In this document: positions 1 to 5,330 of the stretch, one piece after another | How the letters are laid out: each line of letters opens with the position of its first letter | Position numbering within the stretch: position 1 is the stretch's first letter | From: Nitrososphaerota archaeon | GTDB lineage: Archaea > Thermoproteota > Nitrososphaeria > Nitrososphaerales > UBA183 | Assembly: GCA_027886865.1 (NCBI GenBank) | Contig: JAPCJR010000040.1 | Span: forward strand, 1 to 5,570 | Length of the DNA: 5,570 nt | Direction of reading: 5' to 3' | The notes under the pieces: generated by a model | Database searches by the model: none | What the model was told of the DNA's origin: nothing | The model's input: the letters and a program-made list of their open reading frames with translations, nothing else | Position numbers and translations under genes: made by a program

Positions 1-1
1 C

Positions 2-355
2 ATGCTTCTCATGGACCTGACCACCAAGGGCAAGCTTGGTTACTACTACTTCCCAAACTGGAATTCAGCCATCGTCATACTGTTGCTTCTTCCACTCGCA
101 TTGTTGATGAGCGTACAAATTAACGTAATCGTCTCCTCGAGGGTGAGCGACATCAGGTCTGGACAACAACTCGGGGGGCTGACAATCATTCCGTTTGTGG
201 GGGTGTATGCTGCTGGGGAGCTGGGCCTGATCAACCTCGGAGCCGCCAGCAGCCTGCTGATAATCGCAGCAGCGTTGCTCGTCGTAGACGTGCTGCTCTT
301 CTTCGTTTCGAGAGCGACTTTCCGCAGAGAGGAGATACTGACAAGATGGAAGTAA
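2..355 (+). CDS. ABC-2 type transporter permease, C-terminal part (5' end outside window)
   Basis: The visible 117 residues are the C-terminal end of an integral membrane protein. Three hydrophobic segments are seen at about residues 22-46, 58-78 and 81-103, ending in a short basic tail (RATFRREEILTRWK). The segment around residues 44-60 (ISSR-like VSSRVSDIRSGQQLGG) followed by a Pro-containing helix resembles the C-terminal half of archaeal ABC-2 permeases, where a cytoplasmic 'SSRv.d.r..qqlgg' loop precedes the last membrane helices. By family knowledge such proteins form the membrane channel of an ABC exporter and pair with a separate ATPase, which should lie upstream of this window. The ATG at position 2 is probably an internal Met, because an ABC-2 permease normally has about six membrane helices and the frame is open to the window edge. 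The substrate cannot be told. The family call is moderately sure; partial status is nearly certain. Confidence 0.7.
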   Translation: MLLMDLTTKGKLGYYYFPNWNSAIVILLLLPLALLMSVQINVIVSSRVSDIRSGQQLGGLTIIPFVGVYAAGELGLINLGAASSLLIIAAALLVVDVLLFFVSRATFRREEILTRWK

Positions 356-450
356 GCGCCTCAGTTTCGAAGTCGGCTTCGGCTCCTTAGCCCCCCGTCT
401 TCACACGCGGTGCAGAGGGGCGGTACGAAATTTGGACGACACGAATCTCT

Positions 451-456
451 TTTATG
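451..456 (+). promoter_or_regulatory. TATA-like box for the small protein at 480 (leaderless promoter)
   Basis: TTTATG within the T-rich stretch TCTCTTTTATGTTCT is centred about 26.5 nt upstream of the A of the ATG at 480. In archaea the TATA box lies about 26-27 nt upstream of the transcription start, so this box predicts an mRNA that begins at or next to the start codon. There is no Shine-Dalgarno sequence in front of the ATG. The same geometry is seen at the creatininase gene in this window. No purine-rich BRE is evident before the box. Confidence 0.5.
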
Positions 457-479
457 TTCTGTCACCCTTCGCGAGACGC

Positions 480-764
480 ATGGCCAAATCCAGCTTCGAA
501 GTAGGAGAGAAGGAGAAGCACACGCTTACAGTGGATCATGATTGGCTAACGAAGCATATCCGCATCGAGCTGGACGGAGAGAAGCTGGCCGATGAATACT
601 ACTACTCGCTCGGTGCGAAGACATGGTCTTTCGACGTAGGAACCTCTGAGGTACACAAGGTCGAAGTCAGGCTAGGAATGAGTTTGCCCCTGGTCGCAAT
701 TTTCAAGAGGAGGGATTTGAAGGTGCTCGTGGACGGGAAGCCAGCGCGGAGTTCGGGCACCTGA
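480..764 (+). CDS. Small beta-rich protein, FAIM1-like single domain, function unknown
   Basis: This encodes a 94-residue soluble protein with no signal peptide or membrane segment. It reads as alternating strands and turns: KHTLTVDHDW, KHIRIELDGEKL, an aromatic segment with YYY and KTWSFDVG, then HKVEVRLG and a closing KVLVDGKPA. The order 'H-x-v-x-v-x-H ... v-x-DG-k ... W/F-x-F ... g ... H-k-v-x-i ... y/f ... l-x-V-[DN]-GK' resembles one beta-sandwich unit of FAIM1 (Fas apoptotic inhibitory molecule); this is pattern recognition, not a search result. The frame is also open from a TTG at 432, but the ATG at 480 is preferred because a TATA-like box sits 26 nt before it and the extra 16 residues add nothing domain-like. 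A GAGGGG at 415-420 could act as a ribosome site for the TTG, so the longer 110-residue form is not excluded. It is transcribed towards the antiporter gene and has no obvious functional partner. Confidence 0.6.
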   Translation: MAKSSFEVGEKEKHTLTVDHDWLTKHIRIELDGEKLADEYYYSLGAKTWSFDVGTSEVHKVEVRLGMSLPLVAIFKRRDLKVLVDGKPARSSGT

Positions 765-770
765 AACCGA

Positions 771-802
771 GGATATGGCGCTCTGCGGCACAGACGCCAT
801 CC
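771..802 (+). other. Imperfect stem-loop just after the small protein gene
   Basis: Three uninterrupted paired blocks, GGAT/ATCC, GGCG/CGCC and TCTG/CAGA, are separated by a two-base bulge (775-776) and a one-base bulge (781) and close on a five-base loop (786-790), giving 12 base pairs. It begins 7 nt after the stop codon at 762-764. No T-tract follows, so it does not look like a classical terminator. It could protect the 3' end of the + strand mRNA or mark transcript processing. The pairing is seen directly; the role is inferred. Confidence 0.4.
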
Positions 803-904
803 TAATCGTGCCTTGATGCAACCCCGGGCTACTGCGAATGTGATTACGAATCTTCGGGCAGTGATTGGACTACGGCTTCAATCCTGAAGGGTATCGAGTT
901 GTCG

Positions 905-923
905 GGCTACTCTGGAGGTAGCC
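905..923 (-). other. Stem-loop downstream of the antiporter gene
   Basis: A perfect 6-bp stem (GGCTAC at 905-910, GTAGCC at 918-923) encloses a seven-base loop. On the minus strand it starts 25 nt after the antiporter stop codon (948-950). No T-run follows on that strand, so it is a possible 3'-end stabilising hairpin rather than a clear terminator. Confidence 0.3.
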
Positions 924-947
924 GAACGCCGCAGATAGCATCGCAGA

Positions 948-2177
948 CTACTGCTTAATGCGGGAGGGCGTGAATCTGCTCTTGGCGTATCGCGACAGCA
1001 ACTGGCCCTGGAAGACGATGGAGATGAAGGCCACGCCAAGCACGACGGTTCGGATCAAATCGCCTCCCTCCAGCGACGCAGGGAGCGAAGCTGCAAGCAC
1101 TATGGAGACGGCCCCCCTTATCCCTCCCAGGGATGCCACTGCCTTCCACGAGTTCGGTACCCTTTCCCGACCGACCTTCACAAATCGCAGGATTGAGTAC
1201 ACCGAGATGAACCTAGCCCCGAGGACCGCACCGAAGCCGATGGCGATCGGGACCAGGAAGCCGACCATCTCCGAGAGATTGGTCGCCAGCCCTATGGTGA
1301 GAAACGCGACGGAGTTCGCGAGGAACGCGAGAATCGACCAGAAGCTCCTGAGAGTCTCCCTGTGTACCCTGGGCGCGTCGGCTGCCCATATGATGCCGTA
1401 GCTTATTCCAGCAGTGGAGACCGCCACGATGCCCGACACGCCTACGACGGTGGAGACAGAGTAGGCGCCATAGACCGCCACTAGGGTGAGGACAGACTCC
1501 GCGATCGGGTCGTCGAAGAGCCTGAGGAGCAGGCTTGCAGCGACCGCCACGCCCAGCCCCATGAGAATCCCCCCTCCGAACGTCCACACGAACTCGCCGG
1601 TCACAGAAAGAAGCGACAGCCCCGAGGTGTTCATCGACGTAAGGATGGCTGCGAAGAGGGTGATGCCGGTGGCGTCGTTGAACGCGGCCTCGGTCTCCAT
1701 CATCGTGGCGAGCCTCGCGGGCACCTTCACACGTTTGAAGACCTCGAGCACCGTAGCGGTGTCGGTCGGCGAGATCAGGGCGGCATAGAGGAAGGCAGGG
1801 TAGAATGAGATCCCGGCCACCTTCCAGAGGAAGAGCCCCGTCACCAGGGTAGCCAGGACGACGCCTACAGTCGCGAGGGAGAGCGCTGCTCTGGCGACAG
1901 ACCTGAACTCGGCCGCGCTCACGTCCATCATGCTCTCGAACAGGAGAGGCGGTAGGACTACTCCCACGAAGAGTCCGCCTCCGACGAGCTGGTTGTAGAT
2001 CGTGTCTACGCCGGTCACGGTAGAGAGGGAGAACGCCGCCAGGGCGATACCGGTCAAGACGAGGACGAGCGTGTAGGGTGTCCTGGTCCTCTGCGAGATG
2101 ATGAACGCGGCGAGCGCTATGGCGAGGAAAGAGGTGACGATTATCTCGGTTGGGAGCACGAGCGGACGGCAACTCAC
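948..2177 (-). CDS. Na+/H+ antiporter, CPA1 family (NhaP-type)
   Basis: This is a 409-residue polytopic inner-membrane protein that should exchange Na+ (or another monovalent cation) for H+ and serve pH and sodium homeostasis. Family motifs are present in the expected order: LPPLLFE (residues 75-81), SPTDTATV with Asp139 in the unwound-helix region, ETEAAFND (161-168) containing the Asn167-Asp168 pair typical of electroneutral CPA1 exchangers, FW...LAFLANSVAFLTIGL (279-297), GGIRGAVS with Arg354, and VFQGQLL near the end. The size matches archaeal NhaP proteins and there is no long cytoplasmic regulatory tail, unlike eukaryotic NHEs. The upstream start is a GTG at 2177. A second in-frame GTG at 2159 (giving VLPTEIIV directly before the first helix) is an attractive alternative because a TATA-like GATAAA lies about 31 nt before it. 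The gene follows the DyP peroxidase by 73 bp on the same strand. Which cation is carried cannot be told from sequence. Confidence 0.93.
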   Translation of the reverse strand: MSCRPLVLPTEIIVTSFLAIALAAFIISQRTRTPYTLVLVLTGIALAAFSLSTVTGVDTIYNQLVGGGLFVGVVLPPLLFESMMDVSAAEFRSVARAALSLATVGVVLATLVTGLFLWKVAGISFYPAFLYAALISPTDTATVLEVFKRVKVPARLATMMETEAAFNDATGITLFAAILTSMNTSGLSLLSVTGEFVWTFGGGILMGLGVAVAASLLLRLFDDPIAESVLTLVAVYGAYSVSTVVGVSGIVAVSTAGISYGIIWAADAPRVHRETLRSFWSILAFLANSVAFLTIGLATNLSEMVGFLVPIAIGFGAVLGARFISVYSILRFVKVGRERVPNSWKAVASLGGIRGAVSIVLAASLPASLEGGDLIRTVVLGVAFISIVFQGQLLSRYAKSRFTPSRIKQ

Positions 2178-2187
2178 AGGTCCGGGC

Positions 2188-2193
2188 TTTATC
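2188..2193 (-). promoter_or_regulatory. Possible TATA-like box for the antiporter gene
   Basis: On the minus strand the sequence reads ATCGATAAAGCC. GATAAA is centred about 31 nt before the GTG at 2159 and only about 13 nt before the GTG at 2177. If it is a real TATA box, transcription would begin near 2164, which would exclude the 2177 start and leave a leader of about five nucleotides. The match to an archaeal TATA element is modest. Confidence 0.3.
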
Positions 2194-2250
2194 GATTGCT
2201 AAGACGGGCGGTCGAGTGTGGACCGTTATGGTCGACGGAGAACCCGCTTC

Positions 2251-3216
2251 TCACGGCTTCTCGGGGGCGAGGCCCTCGAGGAAGTCAGCGGAGGGCACGA
2301 AGAAGAGCGTCCCGGTGACGGCGCGGCTGAAGTCCAAGAGACGGTCGTAGTTGCCTGGAGGGTCGCCTATGAACATGTTCCGCAGCATCTTCTCGGTGGT
2401 GGCGGGAGACCGGCTGTAGCCGATGAAGTAGGTCCCGAACTCCCCCTTCCCCGCCTGGCCGAAGGGCATGTTGTCCCTCAGTATCTTGACCTCCTTTCCG
2501 TCCTCGACGATCGTCGTCAGCGCGTTGTGCGCGAAGCTGGGCTTGACCGAATCGTCCAGCTCTATGTCGTCCAGCTTTGTCCGGCCCATGAAGCGCTCCT
2601 GCTCTTCCGTGCGCACCGCGTTCCATCCCGCAAGGTCGTGGAGATACTTTTGCACGATCACATAGCTGCCGGCCTTGAACGCCGGGTCCTCATCCCCAAT
2701 CAGCGTTGCATGTATCGCCGCCTGGCCTTCCGGATTCTCGGTCCCGTCGACAAACCCGAGCAGGCCGCGGAGGTCAAAGTATCGGAACCCGTGCACTTCA
2801 TCCACGGGGGACACCGCCGAGCCGAGCCCGGCCATTATCTGCGAGGCCAGCTCGAAGCAGAGGTCCATCCGCTGCGCCCTGACGTGGAAGAATATGTCAC
2901 CCGGGGTCGAGACGGCCACTCGCTTACCTGAGCCTATCTCGGCGAACCTTCTCAACTCCGCCGGTCTCGGGCGTCCGAAGAGTGCGTCCCACGACTCTGA
3001 GCCGAATCCCATCACGCAGGAGAGCTGGCCGTCAGGGACGCGGTGCCCGACGGAGCGGACGAGCGCCGCCAGATCGCCGCCCAGGGACCGGATCGTCGCC
3101 CGATTCTCGGCTCCCGGATTGACCGCGAGCACGATGAAGATAGCGCTACGCGTTATCGGTGCGGTAACTTGCTGCGGGACGGGGCCTGGGCGTTCTGACG
3201 GTCTAGTTGTCGCCAT
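2251..3216 (-). CDS. DyP-type heme peroxidase, YfeX-like
   Basis: This encodes a 321-residue heme peroxidase that uses H2O2 to oxidise dyes or other organic substrates; the physiological substrate is unknown. Key DyP features, numbered from the ATG at 3216: the GFVDGTENP signature (154-162) with catalytic Asp157, the probable proximal heme-ligand His230 (KPSFAHN), and distal Arg247 in KILRDNMPFG. HGFRYFDLRGLLGF, GRTKLDD and GTYFIGY also match the YfeX/class P (older class B) pattern closely. There is no Tat or Sec signal peptide, so it should be cytoplasmic, and no recognisable encapsulin-targeting tail. The frame is open to a TTG at 3255, but the ATG at 3216 is chosen because GGAGG stands ten bases before it and the 13 added residues look unlike the family. 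It lies 69 bp downstream of the radical SAM gene. The Pro-rich N-terminus (MATTRPSERPGPVPQQ) is probably disordered. Confidence 0.93.
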   Translation of the reverse strand: MATTRPSERPGPVPQQVTAPITRSAIFIVLAVNPGAENRATIRSLGGDLAALVRSVGHRVPDGQLSCVMGFGSESWDALFGRPRPAELRRFAEIGSGKRVAVSTPGDIFFHVRAQRMDLCFELASQIMAGLGSAVSPVDEVHGFRYFDLRGLLGFVDGTENPEGQAAIHATLIGDEDPAFKAGSYVIVQKYLHDLAGWNAVRTEEQERFMGRTKLDDIELDDSVKPSFAHNALTTIVEDGKEVKILRDNMPFGQAGKGEFGTYFIGYSRSPATTEKMLRNMFIGDPPGNYDRLLDFSRAVTGTLFFVPSADFLEGLAPEKP

Positions 3217-3226
3217 CTGCAGGGGG

Positions 3227-3231
3227 CCTCC
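3227..3231 (-). promoter_or_regulatory. Ribosome binding site deciding the DyP start
   Basis: The minus strand reads CGGAGGCCCCCTGCAG immediately before the ATG at 3216. GGAGG matches the anti-Shine-Dalgarno core, with ten bases between it and the start codon, somewhat long but usable. It supports this start over the upstream TTG at 3255. This differs from the creatininase and small-protein genes, which look leaderless, and suggests that the DyP gene can be translated from a longer mRNA. Confidence 0.5.
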
Positions 3232-3243
3232 GTGGTGTGCCGA

Positions 3244-3283
3244 ATGGAGACGCAATCCCGGACGGCGATGAGCTTGTCTCCAT
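3244..3283. repeat. 8-bp inverted repeat between the radical SAM and DyP genes
   Basis: ATGGAGAC at 3244-3251 and GTCTCCAT at 3276-3283 are perfect inverted copies separated by 24 bases. The pair fills most of the 69-bp gap, beginning 2 nt after the radical SAM stop codon. In RNA it could form a stem with a long loop; in DNA it could be a split operator. The repeat is seen directly; a function is inferred only. Confidence 0.4.
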
Positions 3284-3285
3284 GC

Positions 3286-4449
3286 TCAACTGCTCAGCGC
3301 TCTCTCAATCGGGAACAACCCAGCAAGGACGCCTGAGTAAGGCGCGAGCCCGCACTTGTCGCACTGCGGCTGCAGCGCGTCTTCGTTGGCGCTCCCCATG
3401 CAGCACGGCATCTTGATGTTGCCTCTGTAGTCGAGCGGGAGGATCATCCAGTTGGGGCACTTGTATCCCCAGTTGCCGCGCATCAGCTCGAACTGCTCCT
3501 CCGAGTTCACGACAAAGTGCTTGTTTTCGTTGCGGGTGTATTCGAGGATGCTATCGATGGTCTTGTTCCTTTCATCTCCGAAGGCCAGCCACAGCGGGTC
3601 GTTGTCGATGAACGGGGTGTGGAACTGGATGCTTATCCTCCCTGCGATGTCATCCCACTCGCGGAGGACGGCCATTATGTCCTTGTAGTTCAGCGTGTTC
3701 AGCGTCATGTTGATGTCCACCCGTCCGCCAGACCCGACGAAGTCCTTCACGTTCTTCTTGATCCTCGCATAGGTGTTCGGGCCTCGGATGCGGTTGTGGG
3801 TCTGCTCGGTCCCATCGATCGAGATGAAGAAGAGCCCGTTGATCTCCATCAGCGGGAACATGCCGTTCGTGACCACGCTCATCCGGTGCTTCATCTCTTC
3901 CGAGAATACCTTGATGACATCCTTTCTCAGCATCGGTTCGCCGCCGACAACGGTGACGTTGGCTATCCTCATCTTCTTGTAGGAATTTTGGATGACTGTC
4001 CTCCACTGCTCGGGCGTCAGCTCCCCTACCGTCGCTTCTCTGTTGGTCCACCAGTAGCAGTGCACGCACTTCAGGTTGCAGACGTTGATGATGTCAGCGG
4101 AGCCGAACAGCGGGGTCTTGGTCCCCTCTCTCAGCTTGCTCCACCAATGGATGAGGTCGCGCCCTCTGTTGTCCCTGAGGAAGCTGTTTACTGATCTGAC
4201 ATAGTCGGCGGGCGACGGGTTGGCTGCCAATCCCGGGAGCGTCTTTACGAGGTTGGGAAGATTGACCACGTCTTTGTAGACCGCTTTCACTTTGCCCCCC
4301 GAGGACTTCTTCTCCAACTTGAGGTCGATGAAGGCCTCGTTCCCCCCTATTCTCCCGGCGGTTATTCTCTCGACAAACTTTTGTGCGAACTCTTCCTCCG
4401 ACCAATCGAAATATTCACGTTGAAAAGGCTCTGGAGGTTGCAGCGTCAA
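3286..4449 (-). CDS. Radical SAM protein with SPASM/twitch-like C-terminal cysteines
   Basis: This encodes a 387-residue cytoplasmic iron-sulfur enzyme that should cleave S-adenosylmethionine to start radical chemistry. Residues 1-115 form an N-terminal extension without a recognised domain (DWSEEEFAQKF, then basic stretches). The radical SAM core starts with CNLKCVHC (Cys124, 128, 131; CxxxCxxC) followed by YWW, VVGGEP (167-172), VVTNGM (192-197) and ISIDGTEQTHNRIRG (209-223). The C-terminal part has Cys331, Cys349/350, and CDKC (363, 366), spaced like an abbreviated SPASM or twitch domain able to hold one auxiliary cluster. The SPASM family acts on peptides, sugars or cofactor precursors; the substrate here is unknown. 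The start is a TTG at 4449, the only start between the upstream in-frame stop (4465-4467) and Met160 apart from a CTG. No Shine-Dalgarno is visible, so the N-terminus is less certain. It follows the creatininase gene by 86 bp. Confidence 0.88.
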   Translation of the reverse strand: MTLQPPEPFQREYFDWSEEEFAQKFVERITAGRIGGNEAFIDLKLEKKSSGGKVKAVYKDVVNLPNLVKTLPGLAANPSPADYVRSVNSFLRDNRGRDLIHWWSKLREGTKTPLFGSADIINVCNLKCVHCYWWTNREATVGELTPEQWRTVIQNSYKKMRIANVTVVGGEPMLRKDVIKVFSEEMKHRMSVVTNGMFPLMEINGLFFISIDGTEQTHNRIRGPNTYARIKKNVKDFVGSGGRVDINMTLNTLNYKDIMAVLREWDDIAGRISIQFHTPFIDNDPLWLAFGDERNKTIDSILEYTRNENKHFVVNSEEQFELMRGNWGYKCPNWMILPLDYRGNIKMPCCMGSANEDALQPQCDKCGLAPYSGVLAGLFPIERALSS

Positions 4450-4464
4450 GGCTCGTCTGACGCG

Positions 4465-4539
4465 CTAAGTAATCGGACCCATTTGTGTCTTTGCCACCCG
4501 AAGACGCAATGAAGACTCGGTGGAGAGCGCGCGAATCAC
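4465..4539 (-). CDS. Candidate 24-residue mini-ORF overlapping the creatininase stop
   Basis: A GTG at 4539 overlaps the TGA of the creatininase gene (GTGA arrangement) and opens 24 codons (MIRALSTESSLRLRVAKTQM then GPIT) ending at TAG 4465-4467, 15 bp before the radical SAM TTG. The GTGA overlap and the position between a creatininase-family and a radical SAM gene are what one would look for in a coupled small peptide. It lacks Cys, Trp and Tyr, does not resemble the mycofactocin precursor C-terminus, and a frame this short is expected by chance. It is listed only as a candidate. Confidence 0.12.
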   Translation of the reverse strand: MIRALSTESSLRLRVAKTQMGPIT

Positions 4540-5264
4540 AATCGGCTTAGGTCATCTCGGAGCAAGCTCTCCATCTCCTTGAGGTTAGCTTGGATGATCC
4601 TCCTTCCGAACTCGGCGGACGCGTGGGTCCTCGGGTCCTCTCCCATTATCCCTCTCGGCCACTCCGCGGGATCCTTGGGAAGATTCTCCATGTGGACGAG
4701 CTCGGGGTTCGTCGCAAGCATGATGGATGTCTCGTTGGCTCCCGCGTGGTCGACCATGAAGCCGAGCTCCTTGTCATCCAGGATCCCCTGCAGCGTGAGC
4801 ACCTTGATGTCGTATCTGCTCTCCCATTCCGCCGTCTGCTTGTGAAAGAAATCCGTCGACGGGCCATGGCCGTGCCCGACTATGATCTTCAATCCTGCCC
4901 TGCTCAGCTGCCTGACCATCCCTCCCGCGTACTGGAGGAAGGTGGAGTCGTCCATCCAGTACGCGCTCCCCGGCAACTGGCGCGGCGTCTCGCGCGCGGT
5001 GAGGAACTCAAAGTCCATGCCGTACATGTCCTTCCCGCCCGTCGTGGTCCTCTCATCCGGCCCCGCTGACAGCGAAGGCAGCACCAATCCGCCTACCCTC
5101 CTGGCGAGCTCACCGTAGAGCCCGAGGGGTTGCAGCATGTCGGAACCAACCGGCAGGTGAGGTCCGTGATATTCGAGGGTGCCGAGAGGGAGATACGCGA
5201 TAGGCGCGCGTTCCACGGCCTGCAGGAAGGCATCAGGCGTCAGTCTTTCATAGAATATCTCCAT
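4536..5264 (-). CDS. Creatininase-family metallohydrolase (amidohydrolase)
   Basis: This encodes a 242-residue soluble protein of the creatininase fold, a family of dinuclear metal hydrolases cleaving amide or formamide bonds. It includes creatininase, the F420/riboflavin-pathway deformylase ArfB and the mycofactocin peptidase MftE. The signature LPLGTLEYHGPHLPVGSD (25-42) supplies Glu31, His33 and Asp42, with the same spacing as Glu34/His36/Asp45 of creatininase. The usual NGHGGN is replaced by VGHGHG (129-134; His131, His133), and VDHAGANETS (171-180) matches the conserved HAG..ETS. The aromatic residue that follows the metal His in true creatininases is Gly132 here, so creatinine is an unlikely substrate. 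The ATG at 5264 is well placed: a TATA-like box lies 27-28 nt before it and no ribosome site is needed. The radical SAM gene follows 86 bp downstream. The family call is firm; the substrate is unknown. Confidence 0.9.
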   Translation of the reverse strand: MEIFYERLTPDAFLQAVERAPIAYLPLGTLEYHGPHLPVGSDMLQPLGLYGELARRVGGLVLPSLSAGPDERTTTGGKDMYGMDFEFLTARETPRQLPGSAYWMDDSTFLQYAGGMVRQLSRAGLKIIVGHGHGPSTDFFHKQTAEWESRYDIKVLTLQGILDDKELGFMVDHAGANETSIMLATNPELVHMENLPKDPAEWPRGIMGEDPRTHASAEFGRRIIQANLKEMESLLRDDLSRL

Positions 5265-5287
5265 GGAAGGAGCGGGACGCAGCCTGC

Positions 5288-5295
5288 ATAGATAA
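5288..5295 (-). promoter_or_regulatory. TATA-like box for the creatininase-family gene (leaderless promoter)
   Basis: TTATCTAT on the minus strand (within CGTTATCTATGC) is centred about 27.5 nt before the A of the ATG at 5264. This is the spacing expected when transcription starts at or within a base or two of the start codon. The sequence between box and ATG is pyrimidine-rich near the gene (CCCGCTCCTTCC) and has no Shine-Dalgarno. It makes the creatininase gene the likely first gene of its transcript, separate from the gene at 5331. Confidence 0.55.
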
Positions 5296-5330
5296 CGATT
5301 CGTCGGTTCAGAGATGGTTCCGTCCGGGGG

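Larger units (their letters stand above)
765..947. other. Convergent intergenic region with several small hairpins
   Basis: This gap separates the + strand small protein gene from the - strand antiporter gene; both genes end here. Besides the stem-loop at 771-802 it holds CTTCA/TGAAG (876-889, four-base loop) and GGCTAC/GTAGCC (905-923, seven-base loop). The 9-mer CGGGCTACT occurs twice, at 825-833 and 903-911. No coding frame, tRNA cloverleaf or T-rich termination tract was recognised. The concentration of hairpins would suit 3'-end formation for both transcripts. Confidence 0.4.

Noticed and set aside
366..384. Short hairpin CGAAG/CTTCG and doubled TCGGCT after the permease gene
   Set aside because: A 5-bp stem without a T-tract is too weak to call a terminator and is likely by chance in this composition.
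432..479. TTG start giving a 110-residue version of the small protein
   Set aside because: The TATA-like box at 451-456 would lie inside the gene, the extra residues do not look like part of the domain, and the ATG at 480 has ideal leaderless spacing.
808..890. Possible C/D box guide RNA or tRNA in the convergent gap
   Set aside because: Near-matches to a C box (GTGATTA, GTGATTG) and a D box (CTGA) exist, but no proper C/D'/C'/D order or spacing, and TTCAATCC is not set in a tRNA cloverleaf.
1213..2172. Long - strand frame (319 codons) overlapping the antiporter
   Set aside because: The translation is dominated by Arg, His and Gly and is an out-of-frame reading of the antiporter, whose own frame carries all family motifs.
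2218..2931. Long + strand frame (237 codons) opposite the DyP gene
   Set aside because: It lies antisense to a clearly conserved DyP peroxidase, its translation is low-complexity and rich in Arg/Val/Glu, and it has no domain; long antisense frames are expected in GC-rich DNA.
3217..3255. TTG start at 3255 for the DyP peroxidase
   Set aside because: The 13 extra residues (MRLHSAHHGGPLQ) do not resemble the family N-terminus and GGAGG precedes the ATG at 3216.
3517..4194. Long + strand frame (225 codons) opposite the radical SAM gene
   Set aside because: It is antisense to the radical SAM core motifs, with no recognisable family and composition typical of a shadow frame.
4466..4473. ATTACTTA as a TATA box for the radical SAM gene
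   Set aside because: It is centred only about 20 nt before the TTG at 4449, so transcription would begin inside the gene; the spacing does not fit the annotated start.
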